From: an uncultured Planctomycetota bacterium
Lineage (GTDB): Bacteria; Planctomycetota; Brocadiia; CAIUPP01
Assembly: GCA_903901045.1 (NCBI GenBank)
Contig: CAIUPP010000054.1
Coordinates: forward strand, 1-64,000
Reading direction: 5' to 3'
Length of the DNA: 64,000 nt
Made by a program: the position numbers and the translations under genes. Of the stretch, positions 1-7,475 are shown in pieces (position 1 is the stretch's first letter; each line of letters starts with the position of its first letter). A model generated the notes under the pieces. That model was not told where the DNA came from. It was given only the letters and a program-made list of their open reading frames with translations, and did no database searches.

Positions 1-237
1 AACGCATCTAAACTCCGCTGTCCGCCCGTTTGACGCTGCGCACGGCATGATGGCGCGGAACGAGGCCGCTTATGGACTGCGGCGGCAACGACGCCGCTTT
101 GTCTTGGTGGAGACTTGATCATGGGGTGGGCCTGTCGGTTCGGACCCTCACCCCTGGCGCAGCCAAAGCGCCGCCTATGGCGGCGCACTCCATAGACGCT
201 GTCGCGGCCAGGGCATGCCAATGACGCGTCATGTAAT
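1..237. repeat. Non-coding left edge with imperfect inverted repeat
   Basis: I see no gene here. An imperfect inverted repeat has arms at 71-101 and 163-194 (TATGGA-TGCG...CGCCGCTTTG type). The arms share the G/C-rich core and the CGCTTTG end, with about 60 bases between them. It resembles dispersed 'CGCCGCTTTG' elements of PVC-like genomes; that comparison is from memory. It lies directly downstream of the GH57 gene and next to a REP hairpin. Confidence 0.5.
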
Positions 238-322
238 AAGTCGGGACACAATACTTTATCTCGCGCTAAAGCATGGCCTGATAACATGTTAGCGTTTTGT
301 AAAGTATTGTGCCCCGACTTTT
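238..322. repeat. REP hairpin (GTCGGGACACAATACTTTA type)
   Basis: The left arm GTCGGGACACAATACTTTA (240-258) pairs with TAAAGTATTGTGCCCCGAC (300-318). Inside, CGCTAA and TTAGCG extend the stem. The right end touches the stop codon of the GH57 gene (complement of 321-323), so it forms the 3' end of that operon. It is one of about ten copies in the window and is related to the repeats flanking the RAYT gene near 29.5 kb. Confidence 0.85.
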
Positions 323-1907
323 ATGCGAACACCCGGTAATCCATCTCGGGGAAAATCGGGTTCAGCGCGTACATTGCTGCGACGTACTTCGCATCCACCT
401 CTCCCGCGCGGATCATCCGGCACAGCCGGCCGAACCGGTGGAGGTGATTGCGCGTGCGTTTCTCCGCGTAGGAGGCCGCCGTGCCCGCCGTCATCAGAAA
501 AGCCCAATCGCTGCTTTGCGCCAGGAGCAACTCGCGCGCCGCCTGATTCAGCGCGGCGGTCAGCGGCTGCGGCGCCGTGCCGGGGTAGAGTTGCGCCAGC
601 TCCGCCATCCGCTCCTCCGCCTCGTGCAAATGGCGGTAGATCCAGTCATTCCCCCCGTTCAGCCAGACATCGAAATACCCCTTATCCCCCCAGGAACTGC
701 TGCTGGGGGTCGACACCGTCGCCGGGGCATGCTGCTCCAGGTACTCCGAAAGCGTCGAGACCACGAAATCGTTCCGCACGAACTGCGCCGTGCGGAAAAG
801 CTGCTCTAGGAACTCCGGCCCCTCGTACCACCAATGACCGAACAACTCCGCATCGTACGGCGCCACGATGATCGGCGGCGGCTCCATGTGCCCCTTCAGG
901 AAGCGCACCTGGTGCTGCCGGCAGAAAACGAAATGCCCCCCATGCTCCGCCGCCTTCTGAAGCGCCGCCGAGCGGTCGTAGAGCTGCTTCTCGTGCAGCG
1001 CCACGCGCCCCGTCACGCGGTGATACTTCACCCCCAGGTTCCGCCGCACCCCATCCTCGTGCAGGTACGGGCGGATGTAATCGTAGGCGGCATCGTACCC
1101 CAGATCGCGGTAGAACTCGCGGTACGCCCCGTCCCCGGGGTAGCCCTCCTCCGAGCTCCACACCTGCTTCGAAGACTCCAGATCGCGTCCGAACACCGCC
1201 ACCCCCGAGGGGCACATCACCGGCGCGTGCACCCCGTGCGGCGGCGTCGGGAAGCCGTTCAGCATCCCGTGCGCGTCCACCAGGAAATAATGAATCCCCG
1301 CCTCCGCCAGCAACGCATCCACCCCCGGCCCGTACGCGCACTCCGGCAGCCAGAACCCCTTGGGCCGCCGCCCCATGTGGCGCGTCACCGTCTCGATTCC
1401 CACCTCCACCTGCGCGCGCACGGCATTGGGCGTCAGCATCAGCGGCAGCAGACCGTGCGTCGCCGCGCTCGCCAGCACCTCCAGGTGCCCCGCCTCCTGC
1501 ATCGCGCGGAACGCCGACAGAATATCGCTGCCATGACGCCGCACGTAAAAATCCCGCACACTTCGGAAACGTTCCAGGTAATGCAGCGCGATCGGCCGCT
1601 CCGCCGCATTGCGCCCCTTGTGCGCCGCCTCGCGCGTCATCAGTTGGATCCTCTGATCCAGGTAGGCGCGGTAGCGCTTCTGCAGGAGCGGATTGGCCAG
1701 CATCTCCAGCAGCGGGGGGGTGAGCGACATACTGATGCGGAACGGCACCTCATCCTCGTGCAGATGCTCCCAACTCATCAGCAGCGGGGCGTAAGTCTCC
1801 GTAATCGCCTCGAAGAGCCACTCCTCCTCCAGGAACGTCCGGTGCTCCGGATGGTGCACGAAGGGAAGATGCGCGTGGAGCAGAATGGAGAGATGGGCGG
1901 TGGACAT
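321..1907 (-). CDS. GH57 1,4-alpha-glucan branching enzyme
   Basis: 528 aa, normal for the GH57 branching-enzyme (former DUF1957) family. These cytoplasmic enzymes add alpha-1,6 branches to glycogen. The N-terminus carries the family strand with paired histidines (LLHAHLPFV). The probable nucleophile is E189 in FWLPECAY and the acid/base is D352 in VAPYDAELFGHWW; both follow the classic spacing of TK1436-like enzymes. It is last in a leftward operon, 6 bases after DUF4912 and in the same operon as glgC, so glycogen synthesis is the likely role. Amylase-type activity on maltodextrins is the alternative. Confidence 0.9.
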   Translation of the reverse strand: MSTAHLSILLHAHLPFVHHPEHRTFLEEEWLFEAITETYAPLLMSWEHLHEDEVPFRISMSLTPPLLEMLANPLLQKRYRAYLDQRIQLMTREAAHKGRNAAERPIALHYLERFRSVRDFYVRRHGSDILSAFRAMQEAGHLEVLASAATHGLLPLMLTPNAVRAQVEVGIETVTRHMGRRPKGFWLPECAYGPGVDALLAEAGIHYFLVDAHGMLNGFPTPPHGVHAPVMCPSGVAVFGRDLESSKQVWSSEEGYPGDGAYREFYRDLGYDAAYDYIRPYLHEDGVRRNLGVKYHRVTGRVALHEKQLYDRSAALQKAAEHGGHFVFCRQHQVRFLKGHMEPPPIIVAPYDAELFGHWWYEGPEFLEQLFRTAQFVRNDFVVSTLSEYLEQHAPATVSTPSSSSWGDKGYFDVWLNGGNDWIYRHLHEAEERMAELAQLYPGTAPQPLTAALNQAARELLLAQSSDWAFLMTAGTAASYAEKRTRNHLHRFGRLCRMIRAGEVDAKYVAAMYALNPIFPEMDYRVFA

Positions 1908-1913
1908 GACGCG

Positions 1914-2684
1914 CTACTTCCCCCTTCCGCTGGCGTACTCTTTCGAGAAGACGCGGGGGTAGGTCGGCGGGACCGGAACCGGCGCGGGGCTCGGGGGCGC
2001 GCTGCGCGGCGCCCGGTGCGGCTTCACGGGGGTTGCGCGCTTCATGTGCATGCGCACGGACAAGGCGTGCCTTGCCCACGCGCCGGCTTGAGCCTTCCCC
2101 ATCCGCAAAGGCGCGGCCTGCGGCGCCCCTGCGGCGGCGGGCGGTTGGGCGGCGGCGCGCGTCAGCGGGTGTATCTCGGCGTGAATCATCTCCGCTGGCA
2201 GTTCCCCGGCGCTCTGGCTCGACCAGCGCAGCGGCGTCGTCGCCTCGCGCGACGTCGCCAGCAGGCGCAGCCCGCCCGCGCGCCGCTCGAACAACTCGAA
2301 ACGATACGTGCGGTCCGGTGCGAGGCGCAAATACCAATTATCCGCCTCCGTGCCGGGATGCAGATCCCAGTGGCGCTCCTCGCTGAGGCAGTGGATGCGC
2401 ACCAGCAGGGGGCGGGCCGCGACCCGCACCTCCGTCTCCACGTCCCAATAGACCCAGATATGCTCCGGATCGCGCACCAGCGGGACAATGCGATTGCGCG
2501 CGTACGCGCGCGGCAGCGGCTCGCCGCGGTCAACGAACGGCGCGGGAACAGGTTCGCTGCGCGCCGTTTTCACGGGCAGGGGTGCAGCATGCCGCGCCCG
2601 GGTCCCGGCATGCGCTTTCCGCTGTGCGACGGACGCGCTCTTGTGCGAGGGCGCTTGTTTCGTATGGGTGGCTTTTTTTGCCAT
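1914..2684 (-). CDS. DUF4912 domain protein
   Basis: 256 aa. The N-terminal ~60 residues are Lys/Ala/His-rich and probably disordered. They are followed by a DUF4912 core (about 65-155) with RDPEHIWVYWDVE and an RFELFERR strand, similar to the carbohydrate-binding-like fold proposed for this family. The C-terminal third is Pro/Ala-rich. It sits 6 bases upstream of the GH57 gene; DUF4912-GH57 pairing is common, so a glycogen-related accessory or binding role is inferred. A palindrome-A repeat (2059-2077) lies inside the coding sequence and is translated as part of AWARHALSV. The exact function is unknown. Confidence 0.75.
   Translation of the reverse strand: MAKKATHTKQAPSHKSASVAQRKAHAGTRARHAAPLPVKTARSEPVPAPFVDRGEPLPRAYARNRIVPLVRDPEHIWVYWDVETEVRVAARPLLVRIHCLSEERHWDLHPGTEADNWYLRLAPDRTYRFELFERRAGGLRLLATSREATTPLRWSSQSAGELPAEMIHAEIHPLTRAAAQPPAAAGAPQAAPLRMGKAQAGAWARHALSVRMHMKRATPVKPHRAPRSAPPSPAPVPVPPTYPRVFSKEYASGRGK
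2059..2077. repeat. Palindrome-A repeat inside DUF4912 gene
   Basis: A near-perfect ACAAGGCGTGCCTTGCCC palindrome matches the intergenic family GGGCAAGGCATGCCTTGCCC with one central change. Here it is in frame and translated. All other copies in the window are intergenic. Confidence 0.6.
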
Positions 2685-2690
2685 AATCTC

Positions 2691-3014
2691 TCAAGAGTCG
2701 GGACACGATATGCGGAGCAACGCGATAAAATCCTGCCTAGCACTGGTTTCATAGAGGTAGCGCGGGTTATCAAACCCGCGACATTGCCGGCGCCGACCGT
2801 TCCGTCGGCGCCACATGGCCGGATATTGGTCTTGAACTTCGGCGGGAACGTGATTGGCCGCTTCGCCTATGATGCCGAGATTACGGATGACGGCGTCCAC
2901 GGTTCGCCGGTCCTGCGCGAACTGCTCATAAGTCATCCCGCTGACGTATTCTTCGATTGCGCCGATTGAATCGAGGATGTCACGCAGACGGAATGACCAT
3001 GCCCTAGGCGGCAT
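2691..3014 (-). pseudogene. hepT: HepT-like toxin, C-terminus replaced by repeat DNA
   Basis: The N-terminal ~65 residues match HepT/DUF86 toxins (LRDILDSIGAIEEYVSGM, DRRTVDAVIRNLGIIGEAANHVP). HepT is an RNase kept inactive by MntA. From about position 2816 leftward the reading frame runs through repeat DNA (hairpin 2789-2812, element 2758-2781, REP remnant near 2695-2709). The RX4-6H motif (normally RNxxxH followed by Tyr) is absent, and the stop codon comes from the REP remnant. The start at 3014 overlaps mntA by 11 bases, the usual toxin/antitoxin arrangement, and is preceded by GAGG. It is probably inactive. Confidence 0.75.
2695..2816. repeat. Composite repeat replacing the hepT 3' end
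   Basis: Three pieces lie side by side. A degenerate REP half, GTCGGGACACGATA, starts at 2696. The element GCGCGGGTTATCAAACCCGC occurs at 2760-2779 and is shared with 26243-26300. A hairpin GGCGCCGAC-cgttcc-GTCGGCGCC spans 2789-2812. HepT homology stops exactly where this block begins. Confidence 0.7.
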
Positions 3015-3294
3015 ACAGAGCCTCGCTAAGGATTGCATCGCGCATCTCGGGGCGGATTGCCCCGGGCGTCACCAGGTCGACCGAACGCCCAATCAGCCCC
3101 TCCAGGTACCGCTGGAGTCGCGCGAACGCGAAGAATCCCACCGGCTGCTCGAACTCAACAAGAATATCCGCGTCGCTGTCGGACCGGCCTTCGCCTCGCG
3201 CCAGAGAGCCGAACAGCGCGAGCCGCGATACGCCGAATGCCCGGATCTCGGTCATATGCGCCCGAAGCGTTTCAAGAATCTCGTCCCGCAACAT
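3004..3294 (-). CDS. mntA: MntA-type nucleotidyltransferase antitoxin
   Basis: 96 aa from the ATG at 3294, which has AGGGAG six bases upstream; a longer frame extends to 3357. It contains the minimal nucleotidyltransferase signature GSLARGEGRSDSDADILVEF (GSX10DXD), as in MNT/MntA proteins. These neutralise HepT by transferring AMP to a toxin tyrosine. It overlaps the HepT remnant and lies between glgC and DUF4912, interrupting an otherwise glycogen-related operon. The catalytic residues are intact although the partner toxin is damaged. Confidence 0.85.
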   Translation of the reverse strand: MLRDEILETLRAHMTEIRAFGVSRLALFGSLARGEGRSDSDADILVEFEQPVGFFAFARLQRYLEGLIGRSVDLVTPGAIRPEMRDAILSEALYAA

Positions 3295-3369
3295 CGCAAT
3301 CTCCCTTGTCATCCTCTGCGCACAACGCATTCTTTCACGCCCACAGAGCCCTGTCAAGGCGTTGCGGAA

Positions 3370-4617
3370 TCAGGAGTGCCAGAACTCCTCGCTCGGCGGC
3401 ACCCCCTTGGGGATCACCACAATCCCGCTCTCCGTCACCGTGAATTTCTTCCGGTCCGACTCCAGGTCGTAACCCACGCGGCTGTGCGGCGGGATAATCA
3501 CTTCCTTATCCACGATCGCCCGGCGGATGCGGCAGTCGTGGCTGATATGGACGTTGTCCATGATGATGGAGTCCTCCACCTCGGAGTATCCCTCCACCTG
3601 GACCCCCGGCGACAGGACGGAGCGCGACACGTGCCCCCCGGCCACGATGCAGCCGTTGGAGACGATCGAGTTGGTCGCGATGCCGATGCGCCCCCCGCGC
3701 TCGTCGAAAACGAACTTCGCCGGAGGCGACTGCCGCTGGTACGTGCGGATCGGCCAGCCCTGGTCGTACAGGTTGAACTCCGGGTCCACGCTGATCAGGT
3801 CCATATTCGCCTGGTAGTACGCATCCAGCGTCCCGATATCGCGCCAGTACTTCATCGCCTTGCGGTTCTCATCCTTGAACGGGTACGCGAAAACCGGCCG
3901 CTCATTCATCACGCTCGGAAGAATGCTCTTGCCGAAATCGTGCGCGCTGTCCCGTTTCGCATCCTCGGTCACCAGCCGCACCAGCGTGCGCGTCTCGAAA
4001 ATGTAGATTCCCATGCTCGCCAGGCACAGGTCGGAATGCCCCGGCATCGGCTTGGGATTCGCCGGCTTCTCATCGAACCCCCGGATGCGCAGATTGTCAT
4101 CCGCCGAAAGCACCCCGAAGCGGTTGCCATCCGCCAGCGGCACCTCCACGCACGCCACCGTAATCTCCGCCCCCTTGGCCACGTGGAACTGCAGCATCTC
4201 CAGGTAATTCATCTTGTACAGGTGGTCGCCCGCCAGGATCACCACGTACTTCGGCCGCTCCTGCTCCAGCGTGTAGATGTTCTGATAGATCGCGTCGGCC
4301 GTCCCCAGGTACCAGCGCTCGCCGATGCGCTGCTGCGGCGGAATCGGCACCACGAACTCCCCGACCTCCTCATTGAACCGGTCCCACGCCAGCCGCAGGT
4401 GCCGGTCCAGCGAAATCGACTTGTACTGCGTCAGCACGTACACGCGCCGAATCCCGCTGTTGATGCAATTGCTCAGCGTGAAGTCGATAATGCGGTAAGT
4501 GCCGCCGAAGGGGACCGCCGGCTTCGCGCGGTCGCGCGTCAGAGGATACAGCCGCTCCCCCTGCCCGCCGCCGAGGATGATAGCCAGGGCGTCCTTCGTC
4601 AGGTGCTGATCTCTCAT
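3370..4617 (-). CDS. glgC: Glucose-1-phosphate adenylyltransferase
   Basis: 415 aa, full length. It makes ADP-glucose from glucose-1-phosphate and ATP, the committed step of glycogen synthesis. The N-terminus has the pyrophosphorylase signature ILGGGQGERLYPLTRDRAKP and a PAVPFGGTYRIIDF substrate loop. Mid-protein VILAGDHLYKMNY supplies the metal-binding Asp, and FDEKP follows. The C-terminal ~130 residues form a left-handed beta-helix. It lies 59 bases downstream of a lone receiver gene in a leftward operon with branching enzyme and a GalT-like transferase. Confidence 0.96.
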   Translation of the reverse strand: MRDQHLTKDALAIILGGGQGERLYPLTRDRAKPAVPFGGTYRIIDFTLSNCINSGIRRVYVLTQYKSISLDRHLRLAWDRFNEEVGEFVVPIPPQQRIGERWYLGTADAIYQNIYTLEQERPKYVVILAGDHLYKMNYLEMLQFHVAKGAEITVACVEVPLADGNRFGVLSADDNLRIRGFDEKPANPKPMPGHSDLCLASMGIYIFETRTLVRLVTEDAKRDSAHDFGKSILPSVMNERPVFAYPFKDENRKAMKYWRDIGTLDAYYQANMDLISVDPEFNLYDQGWPIRTYQRQSPPAKFVFDERGGRIGIATNSIVSNGCIVAGGHVSRSVLSPGVQVEGYSEVEDSIIMDNVHISHDCRIRRAIVDKEVIIPPHSRVGYDLESDRKKFTVTESGIVVIPKGVPPSEEFWHS

Positions 4618-4676
4618 CGTGCCGGTCTCCTCGAATGACAGTGATCATGCAGCCGGGCAGGAGCGCATCCGCCGCC

Positions 4677-5033
4677 TCAGCGCGCCCCGAGGACGCGCTT
4701 GATCGTGCTCTTCAACTCCGTCAAATCCGACGACTTCACCACGTACGCGTCGGCCGACCAGGCGCGGAAACTCTCCTTGTACGTCGCGTAGGCCGTGTTC
4801 AGAATGATCGGCAGCTTGTGGTCCTGCGACAGCATCCGGCTCATCGACTCGATCCCGTCCATCCCCGGCATGCTGATATCCATCACCACCAGGTCGGGCC
4901 GCGCCTTATCCACCATCTCCAGCGCCTCGCGGCCGTCCCGCGCCGTCACCACCTCGTACCCGTCGTTCTTCAGCTCCTCTTCGTAGAGCAACCGCTGATT
5001 CGGGTCATCCTCGACCACCAGTATCTTTGCCAC
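4677..5033 (-). CDS. Single-domain response regulator (receiver only)
   Basis: 118 aa, a CheY-size receiver with no output domain. The acidic pocket is E8/D9/D10, the phospho-acceptor D52 lies in VVMDISMPGMDG, the switch Thr is at T80 and the invariant Lys is K100 in VVKSS. It starts one base after the galT-like stop codon and is 59 bases upstream of glgC, so the three are almost certainly co-transcribed. No histidine kinase is present in the window. A link to control of glycogen metabolism is inferred from position only. Confidence 0.9.
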   Translation of the reverse strand: MAKILVVEDDPNQRLLYEEELKNDGYEVVTARDGREALEMVDKARPDLVVMDISMPGMDGIESMSRMLSQDHKLPIILNTAYATYKESFRAWSADAYVVKSSDLTELKSTIKRVLGAR

Positions 5034-5034
5034 T

Positions 5035-6066
5035 TCAAACGCTCCTTTCGACTGCCGCCGGCCGGGACGGACTGGACATGCCCATCAGCGCCGCGGCGCT
5101 CTCGGGCGCAACGGGATTGATGTAAAAACCGGTGCCCCACTCGAATCCGGCCACCCGGGTCACACTCGGGATAATCTCCAAATGCCAGTGATAACTGGCG
5201 GAAGACTCCTCTCCGAAAGGAGAGGTGTGCAGCAGAATATTGTAGGCCGGCTGGTCCAGCGCCGCGTCGAGCCGCTTCAGCAGCGCGCAGAGCATCTCCG
5301 CCAAGTCCGCGTACGTGCTCGGGGGCTGCTCCTCGAAATGCGCGAAATGCCGCTTCGGCATAATCCACGTCTCGAACGGGAAACGCGAGGCGAACGGGGC
5401 CAGCGCCACGAAATGAGGCCCTTCGCTGATCACCCGCGTGCGCGCCTCCAACTCCTGCTCCACGAGGTTGCACAGCAGGCAAGCGCCGTTATTGAGGCGG
5501 GCGAACTCCGCGCAATGCGTCAGCTCGCCGCGCACCACCGGCGGCGTCACCGGCATCCCGATCAACTGCGTGTGCGAATGCTCGATCGTTGCCCCCGCCG
5601 CCGCGCCCACATTCTTGAACAGCATCGCGTAGGACACCCGCCCATCCTTCCGCAACGCGCTCAGCCGCTCGCGGTACACCCCCAGCAGATCGCGCACCCC
5701 CGCCGGCTCCAACTCCGAAAGCGACTGCGCGTGCTGCGGTGCATCGATAATCACCTCGTGGAAACCGAACCCGCTCATGCTCTTTGCAAAAGAATCGGAG
5801 CGCTCCTCCAGCGGAGTCTGAGGATTCAGCGCGGGGAAACGGTTTGGAACGACCCGGACGCGCCAGCCCGGGCTGTCCGCCGCCGAGCCATTCCCCCTCA
5901 GCGCGAACAACTCGTGGGGCGTCTTCTCCTCATGCCCCTCGCAGAAGGGGCAGAAGCCGCTCCCCTTGCGCCGGCGCTCCACCGGGAAATCCGTAGGGCG
6001 CGACGCGCGCTCCGGCGCGACGATCACCCACTGGCCCGAAAGAGCATCTTTGCGGAACTCGGACAT
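5035..6066 (-). CDS. galT: GalT-family nucleotidyl/phosphoryl transferase
   Basis: 343 aa of the GalP-UDP-transferase (HIT) fold. Zinc ligands are likely C39 and C42 in CPFCEG, with a second pair in CLLC near 200. The active-site motif is H163-S-H165-T-Q167; classic GalT has HPHxQ, and H165 would be the uridylylated or adenylylated nucleophile. SRFPFETWIMP and HWHLEIIP mark the C-terminal half. HSHxQ also occurs in ADP-glucose phosphorylases, and glgC is two genes downstream, so an ADP-glucose-linked role is a real alternative to UDP-galactose metabolism. It is the first gene of the operon. Confidence 0.82.
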   Translation of the reverse strand: MSEFRKDALSGQWVIVAPERASRPTDFPVERRRKGSGFCPFCEGHEEKTPHELFALRGNGSAADSPGWRVRVVPNRFPALNPQTPLEERSDSFAKSMSGFGFHEVIIDAPQHAQSLSELEPAGVRDLLGVYRERLSALRKDGRVSYAMLFKNVGAAAGATIEHSHTQLIGMPVTPPVVRGELTHCAEFARLNNGACLLCNLVEQELEARTRVISEGPHFVALAPFASRFPFETWIMPKRHFAHFEEQPPSTYADLAEMLCALLKRLDAALDQPAYNILLHTSPFGEESSASYHWHLEIIPSVTRVAGFEWGTGFYINPVAPESAAALMGMSSPSRPAAVERSV

Positions 6067-6504
6067 GGCTTACCCCGTCCCTAGTCGACACCGAACCGGC
6101 CGCGAGCCGCCCCGCGGCAAACGCCAACCACCCGGCTAGCACCATTTTACAGCTTATCGGGCGGGATGCAACGTGGAACGGCCCTTGTGAGCGTGTCAAC
6201 CCCTTGTTCCTGGTCCTGCCGCCGTTCTTCCATGAAAAGGGGGGTGGCCTTGCGCGTCAGCGATCAAATGTTGTCATTGCGAAGCCAACCGGCCCTGTGC
6301 ATCCCTGCGGAAGCGGCCATTCTCCGGCCGGCTGCGGCAATCTTCCGCCCTTGAAGCCCTCCCCTCTGGGATATCCAATGGGCGACCAAATAGGTTGTGT
6401 GGCCCCAGATAGCAGATAGCCAGATAGACCAGATAGAGATAGCCCAGATAGCCCAGATATCAGATATCCAAATATCCGCAGAATTACGCGCTAGCGAAGT
6501 GCGA
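6067..6504. other. Intergenic region, no gene
   Basis: Between galT and the zinc-ribbon gene I see no coding signal. It contains a TCATTGCGAAG...GGCAATCTTCC repeat fragment (about 6274-6345), the left arm of a 24-bp inverted repeat (6388-6411), and a run of CAGATAG-like units (6406-6480). The galT promoter should lie near 6070-6200 on the minus strand. Confidence 0.6.
6406..6480. repeat. CAGATAG-type short tandem repeat
   Basis: About nine imperfect 6-9 base units (CAGATAG, CCAGATAG, CCCAGATAT) run in tandem just inside the left inverted repeat. The run is AT-rich and directional, unlike the hairpin repeats elsewhere. It lies downstream of the zinc-ribbon gene. Confidence 0.7.
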
Positions 6505-7209
6505 TTACGGCCCAACCTGCGGAACGACCTGCTTCAACTGACACTTGGGGCATATGACCTGTTTTCCGACAGATTCTTTCTTGACTTTGAGCTTGTGTCC
6601 GCACCCACGACCTTCATGGCCCGCACATAACCACCGGATGTGAAGGTTATCATCACGCGCCTCTTGATGAGATGCAGCGCACGATGGGCATCGTGCCACG
6701 CCCTTTTCCACCGTGCAGCCGCACTGTTCGCACCGGGATTCTGGGCTAATCTTGAGTTCGGGCGGTTGGGTCGCTGGCGCACCGCAACGTGAACAAAATC
6801 CCGCGCCCTGCATCACTGCGTCACCGCACTGCGCGCATCGCAATGCTGCGTCGCGCAGGGGTTCCGTCGGAGAGTTCTTCTGCTGTAAGATCAAACCTCG
6901 GACCAAGTTCACGAGGCCGTAGACTCCAAGCCATACCAAAAATGCCAGAATCGCATAGTACGGGAACTCATTGAGCCGCCACTCGATGCCAGAGCTAGTG
7001 GTATTGCTTGGCGCATGGGGCGATAGCCACAGTAAGCCGATTATCGACAAAACGATCCTGACTGCGCCGCCAGTTACGCTGCCCTTTTTGTCACCGAAAA
7101 AGTCTTTCTCCGTGCTCCCAGCGTTACTCTTCCGCCCCAACATCTTTTTTATGACGAAGACGACACCAGCGATCAGCAGTACGATAACGATAATAATCTC
7201 AAGGCGCAT
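6505..7209 (-). CDS. Membrane protein with C-terminal zinc ribbons
   Basis: 234 aa. There are three hydrophobic segments: residues ~4-20 at the very N-terminus, a weaker one at ~51-64, and ~84-110. Then come three Cys clusters: CAQCG...CSRCG (~125-143), CEQCG...CPSC (~160-178), and a last group with CAGHEGRGCGHK and CPKC (~195-223). These look like zinc-ribbon/double-zinc-ribbon modules facing the cytoplasm. The start has GGAGG a few bases upstream. Base composition is lower in GC than the surroundings and the gene lies inside the inverted-repeat-bounded segment, suggesting transfer. No specific family recognised. Confidence 0.75.
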   Translation of the reverse strand: MRLEIIIVIVLLIAGVVFVIKKMLGRKSNAGSTEKDFFGDKKGSVTGGAVRIVLSIIGLLWLSPHAPSNTTSSGIEWRLNEFPYYAILAFLVWLGVYGLVNLVRGLILQQKNSPTEPLRDAALRCAQCGDAVMQGAGFCSRCGAPATQPPELKISPESRCEQCGCTVEKGVARCPSCAASHQEARDDNLHIRWLCAGHEGRGCGHKLKVKKESVGKQVICPKCQLKQVVPQVGP

Positions 7210-7443
7210 GGCTTACCTCCACACAGTCTCGTTCACGTTCAGCATGAACAAGGTTTTTTCAGATGGCCACCGTCAAGATAACGGTCAGGCATCAAATGTC
7301 GAAATCTAACCATCATATTCCCGCCTGTCAAGTGGATTCGCGTGCCGGACAGAGGCTCTGTTCGGGCCTCCCGGGTAAACCTCTCCGATAAATGATATCT
7401 GGGGCCACACGACTTATTTCCCTTCTCATTCGTGGGGATGAAT

Positions 7444-7460
7444 AAGGTGTCTGACACCTT
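7444..7460. repeat. Small palindrome AAGGTGTCTGACACCTT
   Basis: A 17-base palindrome of the AAGGTGTCTGACACCTT type, a sequence known to me as a dispersed REP-like element. It sits just downstream of the birA stop, within about 20 bases. A role as a 3'-end hairpin is possible. Confidence 0.5.
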
Positions 7461-7475
7461 TTCGGACTCCTTCCG

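Larger units (their letters stand above)
6388..7419. repeat. ~1-kb segment bounded by 24-bp inverted repeats
   Basis: The left arm at 6388-6411 (AAATAGGTTGTGTGGCCCCA + GATA) is the reverse complement of 7396-7419 with two mismatches. The enclosed 1.03 kb holds one gene (6505-7209) whose G+C is visibly lower than its neighbours. This looks like a small acquired cassette or a two-ended element, but no transposase is inside. Confidence 0.65.

Noticed and set aside
834-2969. 711-codon open frame on the plus strand across GH57/DUF4912
   Set aside because: Shadow of two well-supported minus-strand genes; Arg/His-rich translation with no motif, typical of GC-rich antisense.
2691-3294. Fully functional MntA-HepT toxin-antitoxin pair
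   Set aside because: The HepT catalytic end is missing, so only the antitoxin appears intact.
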